A DNA stretch of 64,000 nucleotides. It comes from Streptomyces sp. NBC_01775. Its GTDB lineage: Bacteria; Actinomycetota; Actinomycetes; Streptomycetales; Streptomycetaceae. Below the pieces are notes generated by a model. The model did not search any database. It was not told the origin of the DNA and saw only the letters and a list, made by a program, of their open reading frames with translations. Both the position numbers and the translations under genes were made by a program. This document shows, one piece after another, positions 36,296 to 45,356 of the stretch; the stretch's first letter is position 1; every line of letters begins with the position of its first letter. Location of the stretch: the NCBI RefSeq assembly GCF_035917675.1, contig NZ_CP109104.1, positions 8,308,001-8,372,000 on the forward strand, read 5' to 3'.

Positions 36296-37513
36296 GTGTC
36301 GCGCCGCTTGTTCACCTCGGAATCTGTGACCGAGGGTCACCCTGACAAGATCGCTGACCAGATCAGCGACACCATCCTCGACGCCCTGCTCAAGGAGGAC
36401 CCGCACTCGCGGGTCGCCGTCGAGACACTGATCACCACCGGCCTCGTGCACGTGGCCGGAGAGGTGACCACCAAGGCCTACGCGCCTATCCCGACGCTTG
36501 TGCGCAACAAGATCCTCGACATCGGATACGACTCGTCGAAGAAGGGCTTCGACGGCGCCTCCTGCGGCGTCTCCGAGTCCATCGGCGCCCAGTCGCCCGA
36601 CATCGCCCAGGGCGTCGACACCGCGTACGAGAGGCGGGTCGAGGGCGACGGCAAGGAAGCCGACGAGCTCGACGAGCAGGGCGCGGGCGACCAGGGCCTG
36701 ATGTTCGGCTACGCCTGTGATGAGACCGCCGAGTACATGCCGCTGCCCATCACGCTGGCGCACCGGCTCTCCGAGCGGCTGTCCGCCGTCCGCAAGAACG
36801 GGACCATCCCCTACCTGCGCCCCGACGGCAAGACGCAGGTCACCATCGAGTACAACGGCGACAAGGCCGTGCGCCTGGACACCGTCGTGGTCTCCTCGCA
36901 GCACGCGGCCGACATCGACCTGGACTCGCTGCTGGCACCCGACATCCGCGAGTTCGTCGTCGAGCCCGAGCTGAAGGCTCTCGTGGACGAGGGCATCAAG
37001 CTGGAGACCGAGGGCTACCGCCTGCTGGTCAACCCCACCGGGCGCTTCGAGATCGGCGGCCCCATGGGTGACGCCGGACTCACCGGCCGGAAGATCATCA
37101 TCGACACCTACGGCGGCATGGCCCGCCACGGCGGCGGTGCCTTCTCCGGCAAGGACCCCTCCAAGGTGGACCGCTCCGCCGCGTACGCCATGCGCTGGGT
37201 CGCCAAGAACGTGGTCGCCGCCGGGCTGGCCGGGCGCTGCGAGGTGCAGGTCGCCTACGCCATCGGCAAGGCCGAGCCCGTCGGTCTCTTCGTGGAGACC
37301 TTCGGCACGGCGACGGTGGACGTGGAGAAGATCGAGCAGGCCATCGCTGACGTCTTCGACCTCCGCCCGGCCGCGCTCATCCGCGACCTCGACCTGCTGC
37401 GGCCCATCTACGCGCAGACCGCCGCCTACGGCCACTTCGGCCGTGCCCTCCCGGACTTCACCTGGGAGCGCACGGACCGGGTCGAGGCGCTGCGCAAGGC
37501 GGTAGGGCTCTAG
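36296..37513 (+). CDS. metK: S-adenosylmethionine synthetase
   Basis: A 405-residue enzyme making SAM from methionine and ATP. Landmarks are [32 protein letters not shown], and the glycine-rich [19 protein letters not shown] loop; the C-terminal domain ends in [15 protein letters not shown]. The GTG at 36296 with AGGGAG before it begins the conserved [11 protein letters not shown]. In related genomes priA usually follows; here the catabolic island follows instead. Confidence 0.97.
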   Translation: MSRRLFTSESVTEGHPDKIADQISDTILDALLKEDPHSRVAVETLITTGLVHVAGEVTTKAYAPIPTLVRNKILDIGYDSSKKGFDGASCGVSESIGAQSPDIAQGVDTAYERRVEGDGKEADELDEQGAGDQGLMFGYACDETAEYMPLPITLAHRLSERLSAVRKNGTIPYLRPDGKTQVTIEYNGDKAVRLDTVVVSSQHAADIDLDSLLAPDIREFVVEPELKALVDEGIKLETEGYRLLVNPTGRFEIGGPMGDAGLTGRKIIIDTYGGMARHGGGAFSGKDPSKVDRSAAYAMRWVAKNVVAAGLAGRCEVQVAYAIGKAEPVGLFVETFGTATVDVEKIEQAIADVFDLRPAALIRDLDLLRPIYAQTAAYGHFGRALPDFTWERTDRVEALRKAVGL

Positions 37514-37536
37514 CCCCTCCGCTTCTGACGGTCTCC

Positions 37537-37582
37537 GCATGAGGCCCGGCACCCCACGCTGGCGGGGTGCCGGGCCTCATGC
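37537..37582. terminator. Perfect 19-bp terminator at the metK / island boundary
   Basis: GCATGAGGCCCGGCACCCC (37537-37555) pairs without mismatch with the complementary arm at 37564-37582, leaving an eight-base loop. It separates convergent metK and fdhD and can work in both directions. The remaining bases to 37702 show no gene. Confidence 0.85.
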
Positions 37583-37702
37583 ACGTCCGGGGCCGTACGG
37601 GCCATCCGGGGCCGTACGGGGACACGGCAGGTGGCTCCGGCCGGCGCAGGGGGCGCACCCCGCCGGCCGGAGCCCTTACCCGTGCAGCGGGCGAGCCGTC
37701 CG

Positions 37703-38548
37703 TCAGGTTCGCACCGCGCTGTGCAGTGCGAGCCGGTGCGCGCCCGCGTACACGTTCATGGAGGTGCCGCGCAGGAATCCGACCAGCGTCAGCCCGGTCT
37801 CCGCGGCCAGGTCGACGGCGAGCGAGGACGGTGCCGAGACGGCGGCCAGCAGGGGAATGCCCGCCATCACCGCCTTCTGCGCCAGCTCGAAGGAGGCACG
37901 CCCCGACACCATCAGCAGGCTGTCGCGCAGCGGGAGGAGTCCCTCCTGGAGCGCGTGCCCGACCAGCTTGTCCACGGCGTTGTGGCGGCCGACGTCCTCC
38001 CGCAGCTCCAGCAGCTCGCCCTCAGAAGTGAAGAGCGCCGCGGCGTGGAGCCCGCCGGTGCGGTCGAAGACCCGCTGGGCCGCGCGCAGCCGCTCGGGCA
38101 GCGCCGCCAGGACCTCGGTCCCGATGCCCCGCGGGCGGTCCGCCGCCGGCGGCCAGCGGGCCGTCGTGCGTACCGCGTCCAGGCTGGCCTTTCCGCACAG
38201 GCCGCACGAGGACGTGGTGTAGACGTTGCGCTCCAGGGTGATGTCCGGGACGGGGACGCCGGGCGCCAGCCGCACGTCGACGACGTTGTACGTGTTGTGC
38301 CCCCGCTCATCGGCGCCCGCGCAGTAGACGATGCCGGCCAGCTCCCGGGGGTGGGCGAGGACGCCCTCGCTGACCAGGAACCCGGCCGCGAGGGCGAAGT
38401 CGTCCCCCGGAGTGCGCATCGTGATCGCCAGGGGTTTGCCGCCCAGCCGGATCTCCAGCGGCTCCTCGGCCACGAGGGTGTCGGGGCGCTCGCTCACCGC
38501 GCCTTCCCGGACGCGGATGATCCGGCGCCGCTCGGTGACACGTCCCAT
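37703..38548 (-). CDS. fdhD: Formate dehydrogenase accessory sulfurtransferase FdhD
   Basis: A 281-residue protein required to sulfurate the molybdenum cofactor of formate dehydrogenases. The catalytic CxxC lies in TTSSCGLCGKASLDAV, and GEDVGRHNAVDKLVG is the conserved cofactor-binding stretch (here REDVGRHNAVDKL). The last gene of the operon panE-like, fdh catalytic, fdh NuoEF-like, fdh iron-sulfur, fdhD; it starts 36 bases after the previous stop. Confidence 0.94.
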   Translation of the reverse strand: MGRVTERRRIIRVREGAVSERPDTLVAEEPLEIRLGGKPLAITMRTPGDDFALAAGFLVSEGVLAHPRELAGIVYCAGADERGHNTYNVVDVRLAPGVPVPDITLERNVYTTSSCGLCGKASLDAVRTTARWPPAADRPRGIGTEVLAALPERLRAAQRVFDRTGGLHAAALFTSEGELLELREDVGRHNAVDKLVGHALQEGLLPLRDSLLMVSGRASFELAQKAVMAGIPLLAAVSAPSSLAVDLAAETGLTLVGFLRGTSMNVYAGAHRLALHSAVRT

Positions 38549-38584
38549 CAGTGCTCACTCCCACCCGGATTCTCGGCCTCGCTG

Positions 38585-39442
38585 TCAGCTCTGCTGGACG
38601 TGCTGGTAGCCGAAGCGGCCCTTGATGCAGAGGTTTCCGTGGGTGACCGGGTTGTCGTGCGGCGAGGAGACCTTGACGATCTCGTTGTCCTGTACGTGCA
38701 GCGTGAGGTTGCAGCCCACTCCGCAGTACGCGCACACCGTCGTCGTCTCCGTCTGCCGCTCCTCGTCCCAGGTGCCGGCCTCGCGCATGTCGAACTCCGA
38801 CTTGAAGCTGAGCGCGCCCGTCGGGCACACCTCGATGCAGTTGCCGCAGTAGACGCAGGCGGAGTCGGTGAGCGGCACTTCGTGCTCGGTCGAGATCCGC
38901 GCGTCGAAGCCCCGCCCCGCCACCGCGATGGCGAAGGTGTTCTGCCACTGTTCGCCGCAGGCGTCCACGCACTTGTAACAGAGGATGCACTTGTCGTAGT
39001 CGCGCACATAGAGATCGTTGTCGATCTTCGGTTCCTCGTTCACGGTGGCCGCGTCGGGGCCGAAGCGGCCGGGCTCGGCGCCGTACTCCTCGATCCACGC
39101 GGCGATCCCCGGGGTGGTCGACAGGTCCGTGGACGAGGCCAGCAGCTCCAGGACGAGCTTGCGGCTGTGCCGGGCGCGCTCGGTGTCCGTACGTACCTCC
39201 ATCCCCGGCTCGGCCCGGCGCGAGCAGGCGGGCGCCAGGGTGCGCGCCCCTTCGACCTCCACCATGCAGACCCGGCAGGCGTTCTTGGGGGTGAGGGTGT
39301 CGCCCTGGCACAGGGTCGGTATCTCCTTGCCGGAGGCCCGGCAGGCGTCCAGGATCGTCGAGCCTTCCGGTACGCGCACGGGCTCGCCGTCGAGGGTGAA
39401 CTCGACGAGGCGGCGCGGGGGCTGAAGCGGGACGGCGGTCAT
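38585..39442 (-). CDS. Formate dehydrogenase alpha subunit, N-terminal iron-sulfur part (split gene)
   Basis: A 285-residue protein equal to the N-terminal third of an NAD-dependent formate dehydrogenase alpha subunit. It has a 2Fe-2S domain (C45, C56, C59, C73), a two-cluster ferredoxin region (CILCYKCVDAC and CVYCGNCIEVCP), and the complete Fe4S4 domain normally fused to the molybdenum domain (CAYCGVGCNL, then NLCIKGRFGYQHV). The protein stops exactly where the Mo-bis-MGD domain should begin; that domain is encoded separately at 41377-43332. It overlaps the NuoEF-like gene by four bases (ATGA), so these subunits are made together. Confidence 0.88.
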   Translation of the reverse strand: MTAVPLQPPRRLVEFTLDGEPVRVPEGSTILDACRASGKEIPTLCQGDTLTPKNACRVCMVEVEGARTLAPACSRRAEPGMEVRTDTERARHSRKLVLELLASSTDLSTTPGIAAWIEEYGAEPGRFGPDAATVNEEPKIDNDLYVRDYDKCILCYKCVDACGEQWQNTFAIAVAGRGFDARISTEHEVPLTDSACVYCGNCIEVCPTGALSFKSEFDMREAGTWDEERQTETTTVCAYCGVGCNLTLHVQDNEIVKVSSPHDNPVTHGNLCIKGRFGYQHVQQS

Positions 39443-41349
39443 GCGTAGGCTCCCAGGCGGTCGATGGCGGATTCCACGGCGTTCCACGCGGTCTGGCCCA
39501 GACCGCAGATCGAGGCGTCCCGCATGGCGGCGCCCACCTCGCGCAGCAGCGCCACATCCGCGGCGGCGTCCACGCCCGTGCGCTCCAGCAGGCGGGTGAG
39601 TGCCTCCTCCTGGCGGACCGTGCCGACCCGGCACGGCACGCACTGGCCGCACGACTCGTCGCGGAAGAACTCCGCGATGCGCAGCAGGACGCGGGGGAGC
39701 GGCACCGACTCGCCGAGGGCCAGAACCACGCCGGACCCGAGCGCGGTGCCCGCCTCGCGGGTGCCCTCGAAGGTGAGTGGCAGATCGGTCTCGTCCGGGC
39801 GTACGAAGCCCCCGGCGGCGCCGCCGAGCAGTACGGCGCGCAGCTTCTCGCGCCGGCCCGCCAGCTCCAGCACCTCGCCGAGGGTGGCGCCGAACGGCAG
39901 CTCGTACAGACCCGGGCGCTCGACGCTGCCGGAGACGCAGAACAGCTTGGGGCCCGTGGAGGTCCCGGTGCCGATCGCGGCGTAGGCCTGGGCGCCCAGC
40001 GTCAGGACGGGCAGCACATTGACCAGCGTCTCGACGTTGTTGACGACGGTCGGTTTGCCGAACAGGCCCTTCTCGACGGGGAACGGCGGCTTGCTCCTCG
40101 GCTCTCCGCGATACCCCTCGATCGAGTTGAACAGTGCCGTCTCCTCGCCGCAGATGTAGGCGCCGGCGCCGCGCCGGATCTCGATGTCGAAGGCGTAGCG
40201 CTGACCCAGCACATCCGGGCCCAGCAGACCGCGCGTCCGCGCCTGGGCGAGGGCGTTCTCCAGCCGCGCCAGCGCCCGTGGGTACTCGCCGCGCAGATAC
40301 AGATAGCCCTGGTGCGCCCCGGTGGCGTACCCGGCGATCGTCATCGCCTCGATCAGCGCGAACGGGTCGCCCTCCATGAGCACCCGGTCCTTGAAGGTGC
40401 CCGGCTCGCTTTCGTCGGCGTTGCAGACCAGGTAGTGCGGGTGGTCCGGCTGGCCCGCTGTGGCCTGCCACTTGCGTCCGGTGGGGAAGGCGGCCCCGCC
40501 GCGTCCGAGCAGCCCCGAGTCGGTCACCTCACGGATCACCCCGGCGGGGCCGAGCGCGAAGGCGCGGCGCAGCGCGGTGTAGCCGCCGTGTGCGCGGTAG
40601 TCGTCGAGGGAGGTCGGATCGACGGCGCCGACCCTGCGCAGGAGCGTGAGCCCCGGTTGCCCTGCCTGGGGCACGGCCCGTGCGGGCTCGGGTTCGTCGG
40701 ACACCGCTCCCGGCTCTCGGGCGGCGTCGGCTACGCTCTCGCCTGTCGCGGGCGCGACAACGGCGGTTGCGTACGCCCGGTCGGGCACCGTCGGTCCGGT
40801 ACGCGTCGGCCGAGCGCCGTCGCGGCGGGAAATGGTTCCCGCCCCGGCCCGCACCACCAGCGCCGCCGGGGCCCGTTCGCACAGCCCCAGGCACGGGCTG
40901 CGCTCCCACACAGCGCCCTCCGAGGGAGTTCCGGCGGGACCCCAACGCCGCTCCAGCCCGGCACACACCTCGGCGGAGCCGCCCGCCGAGCCGCCCGCGC
41001 AGGCGATGTCCGTGCAGACCTGGACCACCGTGGCCGGGCGGGGCTTGACGGAGAACATCGCGTAGAACGTCGCGACGCCGTAGGCCTCCGCCGGGGGCAC
41101 CGTCAGCCGGCGGCACAGATAGGCGAGGCCGCCCTCGCTGATCCAGCCGACCCGGTCGTGGAGCGCGTGCAGCCCCGGCAGCAGCCGGTCACGCCGCTCG
41201 CGTACCGCGCGGCCACCTGTCGCCCAGCGCAGATCCGTGTCCGTACGGTCGTCCGCGCCCTCCCACGGGGACTCGGGAGGGCCGAGGAGCGCGTCGAGTG
41301 CCGCGCGCTCCTCGGCTGTTGGCTTGCTGTCGCCGAAGTGCAGGTCCAT
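39439..41349 (-). CDS. Formate dehydrogenase diaphorase subunit, NuoE-NuoF fusion
   Basis: A 636-residue fusion. Residues 1-165 are NuoE-like with a 2Fe-2S site (CTDIAC, then CLGLC). After a Pro/Ala-rich linker, residues 215-636 are NuoF-like: FMN/NADH motifs GLLGRGGAAFPTGRKW and AYICGEETALFNSIEG, and the 4Fe-4S site in ESCGQCVPCRVGT with a late Cys in SICGLGQTA. This is the NAD-reducing module of soluble formate dehydrogenases (FdsB/FdsG equivalents in one chain). It sits between the two halves of the alpha subunit. Confidence 0.9.
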   Translation of the reverse strand: MDLHFGDSKPTAEERAALDALLGPPESPWEGADDRTDTDLRWATGGRAVRERRDRLLPGLHALHDRVGWISEGGLAYLCRRLTVPPAEAYGVATFYAMFSVKPRPATVVQVCTDIACAGGSAGGSAEVCAGLERRWGPAGTPSEGAVWERSPCLGLCERAPAALVVRAGAGTISRRDGARPTRTGPTVPDRAYATAVVAPATGESVADAAREPGAVSDEPEPARAVPQAGQPGLTLLRRVGAVDPTSLDDYRAHGGYTALRRAFALGPAGVIREVTDSGLLGRGGAAFPTGRKWQATAGQPDHPHYLVCNADESEPGTFKDRVLMEGDPFALIEAMTIAGYATGAHQGYLYLRGEYPRALARLENALAQARTRGLLGPDVLGQRYAFDIEIRRGAGAYICGEETALFNSIEGYRGEPRSKPPFPVEKGLFGKPTVVNNVETLVNVLPVLTLGAQAYAAIGTGTSTGPKLFCVSGSVERPGLYELPFGATLGEVLELAGRREKLRAVLLGGAAGGFVRPDETDLPLTFEGTREAGTALGSGVVLALGESVPLPRVLLRIAEFFRDESCGQCVPCRVGTVRQEEALTRLLERTGVDAAADVALLREVGAAMRDASICGLGQTAWNAVESAIDRLGAYA

Positions 41350-41376
41350 GTCCGCTCTCAGCTCCTCACTGCGACT

Positions 41377-43332
41377 TCACGGCAATTTCTCGATCCGTAT
41401 CGCCGACGCCTTGAACTCGGCCGTGCCCGCGATCGGGCAGTTGGCCTCGATGGTCAGCTGGTTGGTGTCGACCTCGTCGGGGAAGTGCATGGTCATGAAG
41501 GCCAGCCCCGGACGCAGTCCCGGATCGATCCACACGGGTGCGGTCACCGAGCCGCGCCGGGAGGAGATCCGGACCGTCTCGCCGACGGCCACGCCGTAGC
41601 GCCCGGCGTCCTCGGGGCACAGCTCGACGTACTCGCCGCGGCGCAGCGGGGAGGCGAAACTCCCGGACTGCACACCGGTGTTGTACGAGTCCAGGCGGCG
41701 TCCCGTGGTGAGCCGGAGCGGGTAGTCCTCGTCGGTCACATCGACCGGCGGGTCGTGCTTGACGGGGCCGAAGACCGCCCGTGGGAGGCGGCGGCCGGGG
41801 TCGGACTCCCACAGGCGCCCGTGCAGGTAGCCCGGCTCGATCCGCTCGGTGCTGGGGCAGGGCCACTGGATGCCCTGGTGCTCTTCGAGCCGCCCGTAGG
41901 TCATGCCCCAGTGGTCGGGGGAGATGGAGCGCAGCTCGTCCCAGACGGCCTCCGAGTCCTCGAACTTCCAGTCGTGGCCGAGCCGTCCGGCCAGGTCACA
42001 GAGGATGTCGATGTCCTCGCGGGCCTCGCCGGGCGGATGTACGGCCTTGCGTACGCGCTGGACGCGGCGCTCGCTGTTGGTCGTCGTGCCGTCCGTCTCG
42101 CACCAGGCGGCGGTCGCGGGCAATACCACGTCGGCCAGTTCGGCGGTCTTCGTCAAGAAGATGTCCTGCACCACCAGATGGTCGAGCTGCCGCATCCGCT
42201 CCACGGCCTGCCCGCTGTCGGCCTCGGACTGGGCCGGGTTCTCGCCGATGCAGTAGACGGCGCGGAGCGCACCCGACTCCATGGCCTCGAACATGTCAGT
42301 GAGGTTCAGGCCGTAGCGCGGCTGGATGGCGGCACCCCACGCCGTCTCGAACTTCTCGCGGGTGGCGGGGGAGAGGATGTCCTGGAAGCCGGGCAGCCGG
42401 TTGGGGATGGCGCCCATGTCGCCGCCGCCTTGCACGTTGTTCTGGCCGCGCAGCGGCTGGAGGCCCGAGCCGTAGCGGCCCACGTGCCCCGTCAGCAGCG
42501 CGAGGTTGATCAGGGCGCGGACGTTGTCGGTGCCGTTGTGGTGCTCGGTGATGCCCAGCGTCCAGCACAGCTGGGCGCGCTCGGCCGTGGCGTAGGCGTG
42601 GGCGAGGCTCCGGATCGCCTCGGCGGGGACGCCGGTGACCTTCGCGGCGACCGTCAGGGTCCAGGGCTCGACCTCGGCGGCGTACTCCTCGAAGCCCTCG
42701 GTGGCCCGCTCGATGAAGGCGCGGTTGGCCAGGCCCGCGTGGATGATCTCCCGGCCGACGGCGTGGGCGAGCGGGATGTCGGTGCCGACGTTCGGGCCGA
42801 GCCAGCTCTCCGCCCACTCGGCGGTGGAGGTACGGCGCGGATCGACCGCGTACATCCGGGCGCCGTTCCTGATCCCCTTGAGCACGTGGTGGAAGAAGAT
42901 CGGGTGCGCGAAGCGGGCGTTGGAGCCCCACATCACGATGAGGTCGGCGTGCTCGACCTCCTCGTAGGAGGAGGTGCCGCCGCCCGAGCCGAGGGCGGCC
43001 GTCAAGCCCGCGACGCTGGGCGCGTGGCAGGTGCGGTTGCAGGAGTCGACGTTGTTGGTGCCCATCACCACGCGGGTGAACTTCTGTGCCACGTAGTTCA
43101 TCTCGTTGGTCGCCCGCGCGCAGGAGAACATGCCGAACGCGTCGGGCCCCGACTCCTCGCGCACCCGCCGGAATCCGCCGGCGGCGAGGGACAGCGCCTC
43201 CTCCCAGCTCGCCCGCCGCAGCGGTCCGTCCTTGCTGCCGCGTACGAGCGGATGGGTCAGGCGCGGGTAGTTCCGCGGGGAGCGGTCGCGCCGCTGCCCC
43301 GCGCGGGTGGATGTGCCTGCGGTGCTCTTCAT
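41377..43332 (-). CDS. Formate dehydrogenase alpha subunit, molybdopterin catalytic part (split gene)
   Basis: A 651-residue Mo-bis-MGD protein lacking the N-terminal Fe4S4 domain. It begins with a short basic tail and then YPRLTHPLVRGSKDGPLRRASW, the sequence that in intact enzymes directly follows the Fe4S4 domain. The catalytic residue is Cys102 in RTCHAPSVAGL (codon TGC, not the selenocysteine codon TGA), followed by the proton-shuttle His103. The molydopterin-dinucleotide domain is C-terminal (TTGRRLDSYNTGVQSG). It oxidises formate to CO2 with the partners encoded next to it. The ATG overlaps the preceding stop. Confidence 0.9.
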   Translation of the reverse strand: MKSTAGTSTRAGQRRDRSPRNYPRLTHPLVRGSKDGPLRRASWEEALSLAAGGFRRVREESGPDAFGMFSCARATNEMNYVAQKFTRVVMGTNNVDSCNRTCHAPSVAGLTAALGSGGGTSSYEEVEHADLIVMWGSNARFAHPIFFHHVLKGIRNGARMYAVDPRRTSTAEWAESWLGPNVGTDIPLAHAVGREIIHAGLANRAFIERATEGFEEYAAEVEPWTLTVAAKVTGVPAEAIRSLAHAYATAERAQLCWTLGITEHHNGTDNVRALINLALLTGHVGRYGSGLQPLRGQNNVQGGGDMGAIPNRLPGFQDILSPATREKFETAWGAAIQPRYGLNLTDMFEAMESGALRAVYCIGENPAQSEADSGQAVERMRQLDHLVVQDIFLTKTAELADVVLPATAAWCETDGTTTNSERRVQRVRKAVHPPGEAREDIDILCDLAGRLGHDWKFEDSEAVWDELRSISPDHWGMTYGRLEEHQGIQWPCPSTERIEPGYLHGRLWESDPGRRLPRAVFGPVKHDPPVDVTDEDYPLRLTTGRRLDSYNTGVQSGSFASPLRRGEYVELCPEDAGRYGVAVGETVRISSRRGSVTAPVWIDPGLRPGLAFMTMHFPDEVDTNQLTIEANCPIAGTAEFKASAIRIEKLP

Positions 43333-44312
43333 GCTGCACTGCTCCCGAATGTGGTCTGGGCCAGCAGGTCGGTGACGGCGTGGATCGCGCAGAGCTTCGG
43401 GACGGGCGTACGGGTCAGCGCCGCCAGCTCGACCACGGCGGCCAGCAGCACGTCCAGCTCCATCGGACGGCCGCGCTCCAGGTCCTGGAGGGTGGAGGTC
43501 TTGTGCTCGCCGACGCGTTCGGCCCCCGCCAGACGCCGTTCGACGGAGATCCCGGGGCGGCAGCCCAGCTTCTCGGCGACGGCCAGCGCCTCGTGCATCA
43601 TCGTCGCGACCAGCGCCCTGGTGTCCTGGTGGCGGCAGATCTGCGCCATCGTCGCCCGGGAGAGGGCGCTGAGCGGGTTGAAGGCGATGTTCCCGAGTAG
43701 CTTGATCCAGATGTCGTTGCGCAGGTCGGGCTCGACCGGGCACTTGAGGCCGCCGGCCCGCATCGCCTCGCTGAAGTCCAGACAGCGCGCGGAGACACTC
43801 ATGCCGGGCTCGCCGATCGAGAAACGGGTGCCTTCCAGGTGGCGTACGACGCCGGGCGCCGCCAGCTCGGTCGCCGCGTAGATGACACAGCCGATGGCGC
43901 GCTCGGGCGGCAGCGCGCGGCTGACGGCGCCGCCGGGATCGACGCTCTCGATGCGGCGGCCCTCGTAGGGGCCCTTGAGGCCGTGGAAATACCACCAGGG
44001 GATGCCGTTCTGAGCCGCGATCACCGCCGTGCCGTTGTGCAGCAGCGGGTCCACCAGGGGGGAACAGGCCGCGTAGGCGTGGGCTTTGAGGCCGAGGAAG
44101 ACGTAGTCGACGGGTCCGATCGCGGAAGGGTCGTCGGTGGCGTGCACGCGTGCGGTGAAGTCGCCGCGCGGGCTGAGGACCTGGACCCCGTGCTGCCTCA
44201 TGGCCGTCAAGTGCGGTCCACGGGCGATGAGATGCACATCGGCACCCGCGCGCTCCAGCGCGGCTCCGACGTAGGCGCCGATCGCTCCGGCGCCGACGAT
44301 TGCCACTCTCAT
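43329..44312 (-). CDS. Ketopantoate reductase (PanE/ApbA) family protein heading the formate dehydrogenase operon
   Basis: A 327-residue Rossmann enzyme. The NADP-binding turn is VAIVGAGAIGAYVGAALERAG; the family Lys is in DIWIKLLGNIAFNPLSAL, with Asn and Glu/Ser further on. True PanE reduces ketopantoate, but the context (first gene of an operon with formate dehydrogenase, controlled like oxalate genes) suggests another 2-keto acid, possibly a C2-C4 oxo acid. That is inference. It overlaps the next gene by four bases. Confidence 0.82.
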   Translation of the reverse strand: MRVAIVGAGAIGAYVGAALERAGADVHLIARGPHLTAMRQHGVQVLSPRGDFTARVHATDDPSAIGPVDYVFLGLKAHAYAACSPLVDPLLHNGTAVIAAQNGIPWWYFHGLKGPYEGRRIESVDPGGAVSRALPPERAIGCVIYAATELAAPGVVRHLEGTRFSIGEPGMSVSARCLDFSEAMRAGGLKCPVEPDLRNDIWIKLLGNIAFNPLSALSRATMAQICRHQDTRALVATMMHEALAVAEKLGCRPGISVERRLAGAERVGEHKTSTLQDLERGRPMELDVLLAAVVELAALTRTPVPKLCAIHAVTDLLAQTTFGSSAA

Positions 44313-44374
44313 GTGTAGCTCCTCTCCGGCCTGCTGAGGGAGGGCGGGCCGTGGGGTGAGCTCAAAATAGACGA

Positions 44375-44391
44375 CAGAATACTGTATACGG
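44375..44391. promoter_or_regulatory. GntR-type operator A, upstream of the panE-like/fdh operon
   Basis: Centred on 44383 is GAATACTGTATACGG. It shares ACTGTA with sites B and C, and GAATACTGTAT exactly with site C. It lies 63 bases upstream of the start at 44312. Flanking CGAC (44372) and GTCG (44391) extend the dyad. Confidence 0.65.
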
Positions 44392-44568
44392 TCGCCAGTC
44401 TGCGGGTGGCAAGGGCTGTGCACGGCCGAATTCGCCCGTGCGGGGCATGAGTTCGGGGTACCTGAGAGGGGCTGCCGGTCGGGGCGAGCGAGGGCGCGGG
44501 GCCGGAAGTCGCGGGAAAGCGGTGTGAAGGAGGTCACTATCGGTGTGCGATTGCCTTCATCCCGTATT

Positions 44569-44585
44569 TCGTAGACTGTAGACGA
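44569..44585. promoter_or_regulatory. GntR-type operator B, upstream of gntR
   Basis: TCGTAGACTGTAGACGA is an imperfect palindrome (TCGT...AC-T-GT...ACGA) centred on 44577, 27 bases before the gntR start. It is the best dyad of the set and suits autoregulation. Confidence 0.65.
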
Positions 44586-44611
44586 TAGCCACATCGTCGA
44601 GGGGATCCCAG

Positions 44612-45289
44612 ATGCTGTCCGCAGGGCTGCCGCAAGGGGCCGTTCCCAAGCTTGAGCGCCCGGGCCCGCTGCGCGAACGGGTCTACGAGGCACTGCTGGA
44701 GCTGATCACCACCCGCGCGCTCAGGCCGGGCCAGCACCTTGTCGAGAGCGAGCTCGCCCAGCACCTGGGCGTCTCCCGGCAGCCGGTGCGCGAGGCGCTC
44801 CAGCGGCTCAACAGCGACGGATGGGTCGATCTGCGCCCCGCGCAGGGCGCGTTCGTGCACGAGCCCTCGGAGGAGGAGGCCGACCAGCTGCTGAGCGTCC
44901 GCACGCTGCTGGAGGCCGAGGCGGCCAGGCTGGCCGCCGCCCACGCCGACAAGGCGGGCATCGCCGCGCTGGAGGAGCTGTGCACCCAGGGCGAGGCGGC
45001 CGTCGCGCGGGACGAGGTGGAGACCGTCGTCGCCACGAACGCGCGGTTCCACGCGAAGGTGATGCAGCTGGCGGGAAACGCGGTGCTCTCCGAGCTGGCC
45101 GCGCAGGTCGACCGCCGGGTGCGGTGGTTCTACAAGCCGGTGGCCCGTCAGCGGGGCGTCCAGTCCTGGATCGAACACCGCCGGATCATCGCCGCGATCA
45201 CCGCGCGCGACGAGGAGGAGACCAGCCGGCTCATGCGGGAGCACACCGAGCACACCCGCCGTCAGTACCACGCGCGCGAGCGCGACTGA
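44612..45289 (+). CDS. GntR/FCD-family regulator of the oxalate/formate island
   Basis: A 225-residue regulator with an N-terminal winged helix (about 20-85, RERVYEALLELITTRALRPGQ, LAQHLGVSRQPVREALQRL) and a helical FCD ligand domain (about 95-215) with the usual metal/ligand residues, including RFHAKVMQLAGN and HRRIIAAI. FCD proteins commonly respond to small organic acids, so oxalate, formate or a CoA-derived metabolite is a plausible inducer. It is transcribed divergently from the fdh operon and flanked by matching palindromes. Confidence 0.87.
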   Translation: MLSAGLPQGAVPKLERPGPLRERVYEALLELITTRALRPGQHLVESELAQHLGVSRQPVREALQRLNSDGWVDLRPAQGAFVHEPSEEEADQLLSVRTLLEAEAARLAAAHADKAGIAALEELCTQGEAAVARDEVETVVATNARFHAKVMQLAGNAVLSELAAQVDRRVRWFYKPVARQRGVQSWIEHRRIIAAITARDEEETSRLMREHTEHTRRQYHARERD

Positions 45290-45319
45290 AGCCGCGACAG
45301 CCGCGCGGCCTTCTCGCGC

Positions 45320-45352
45320 GCCGGGCCGCCCCTGGGGAGCGGACGGCCCGGC
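45320..45352. terminator. Hairpin between convergent gntR and transporter genes
   Basis: GCCGGGCCG (45320-45328) pairs with CGGCCCGGC (45344-45352) around a 15-base loop, in a 67-base gap between convergent stops. Confidence 0.65.
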
Positions 45353-45356
45353 TGCC

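Noticed and set aside
43027..43029. Selenocysteine codon in the formate dehydrogenase active site
   Set aside because: The catalytic codon is TGC (Cys102), so no selenocysteine machinery is needed.
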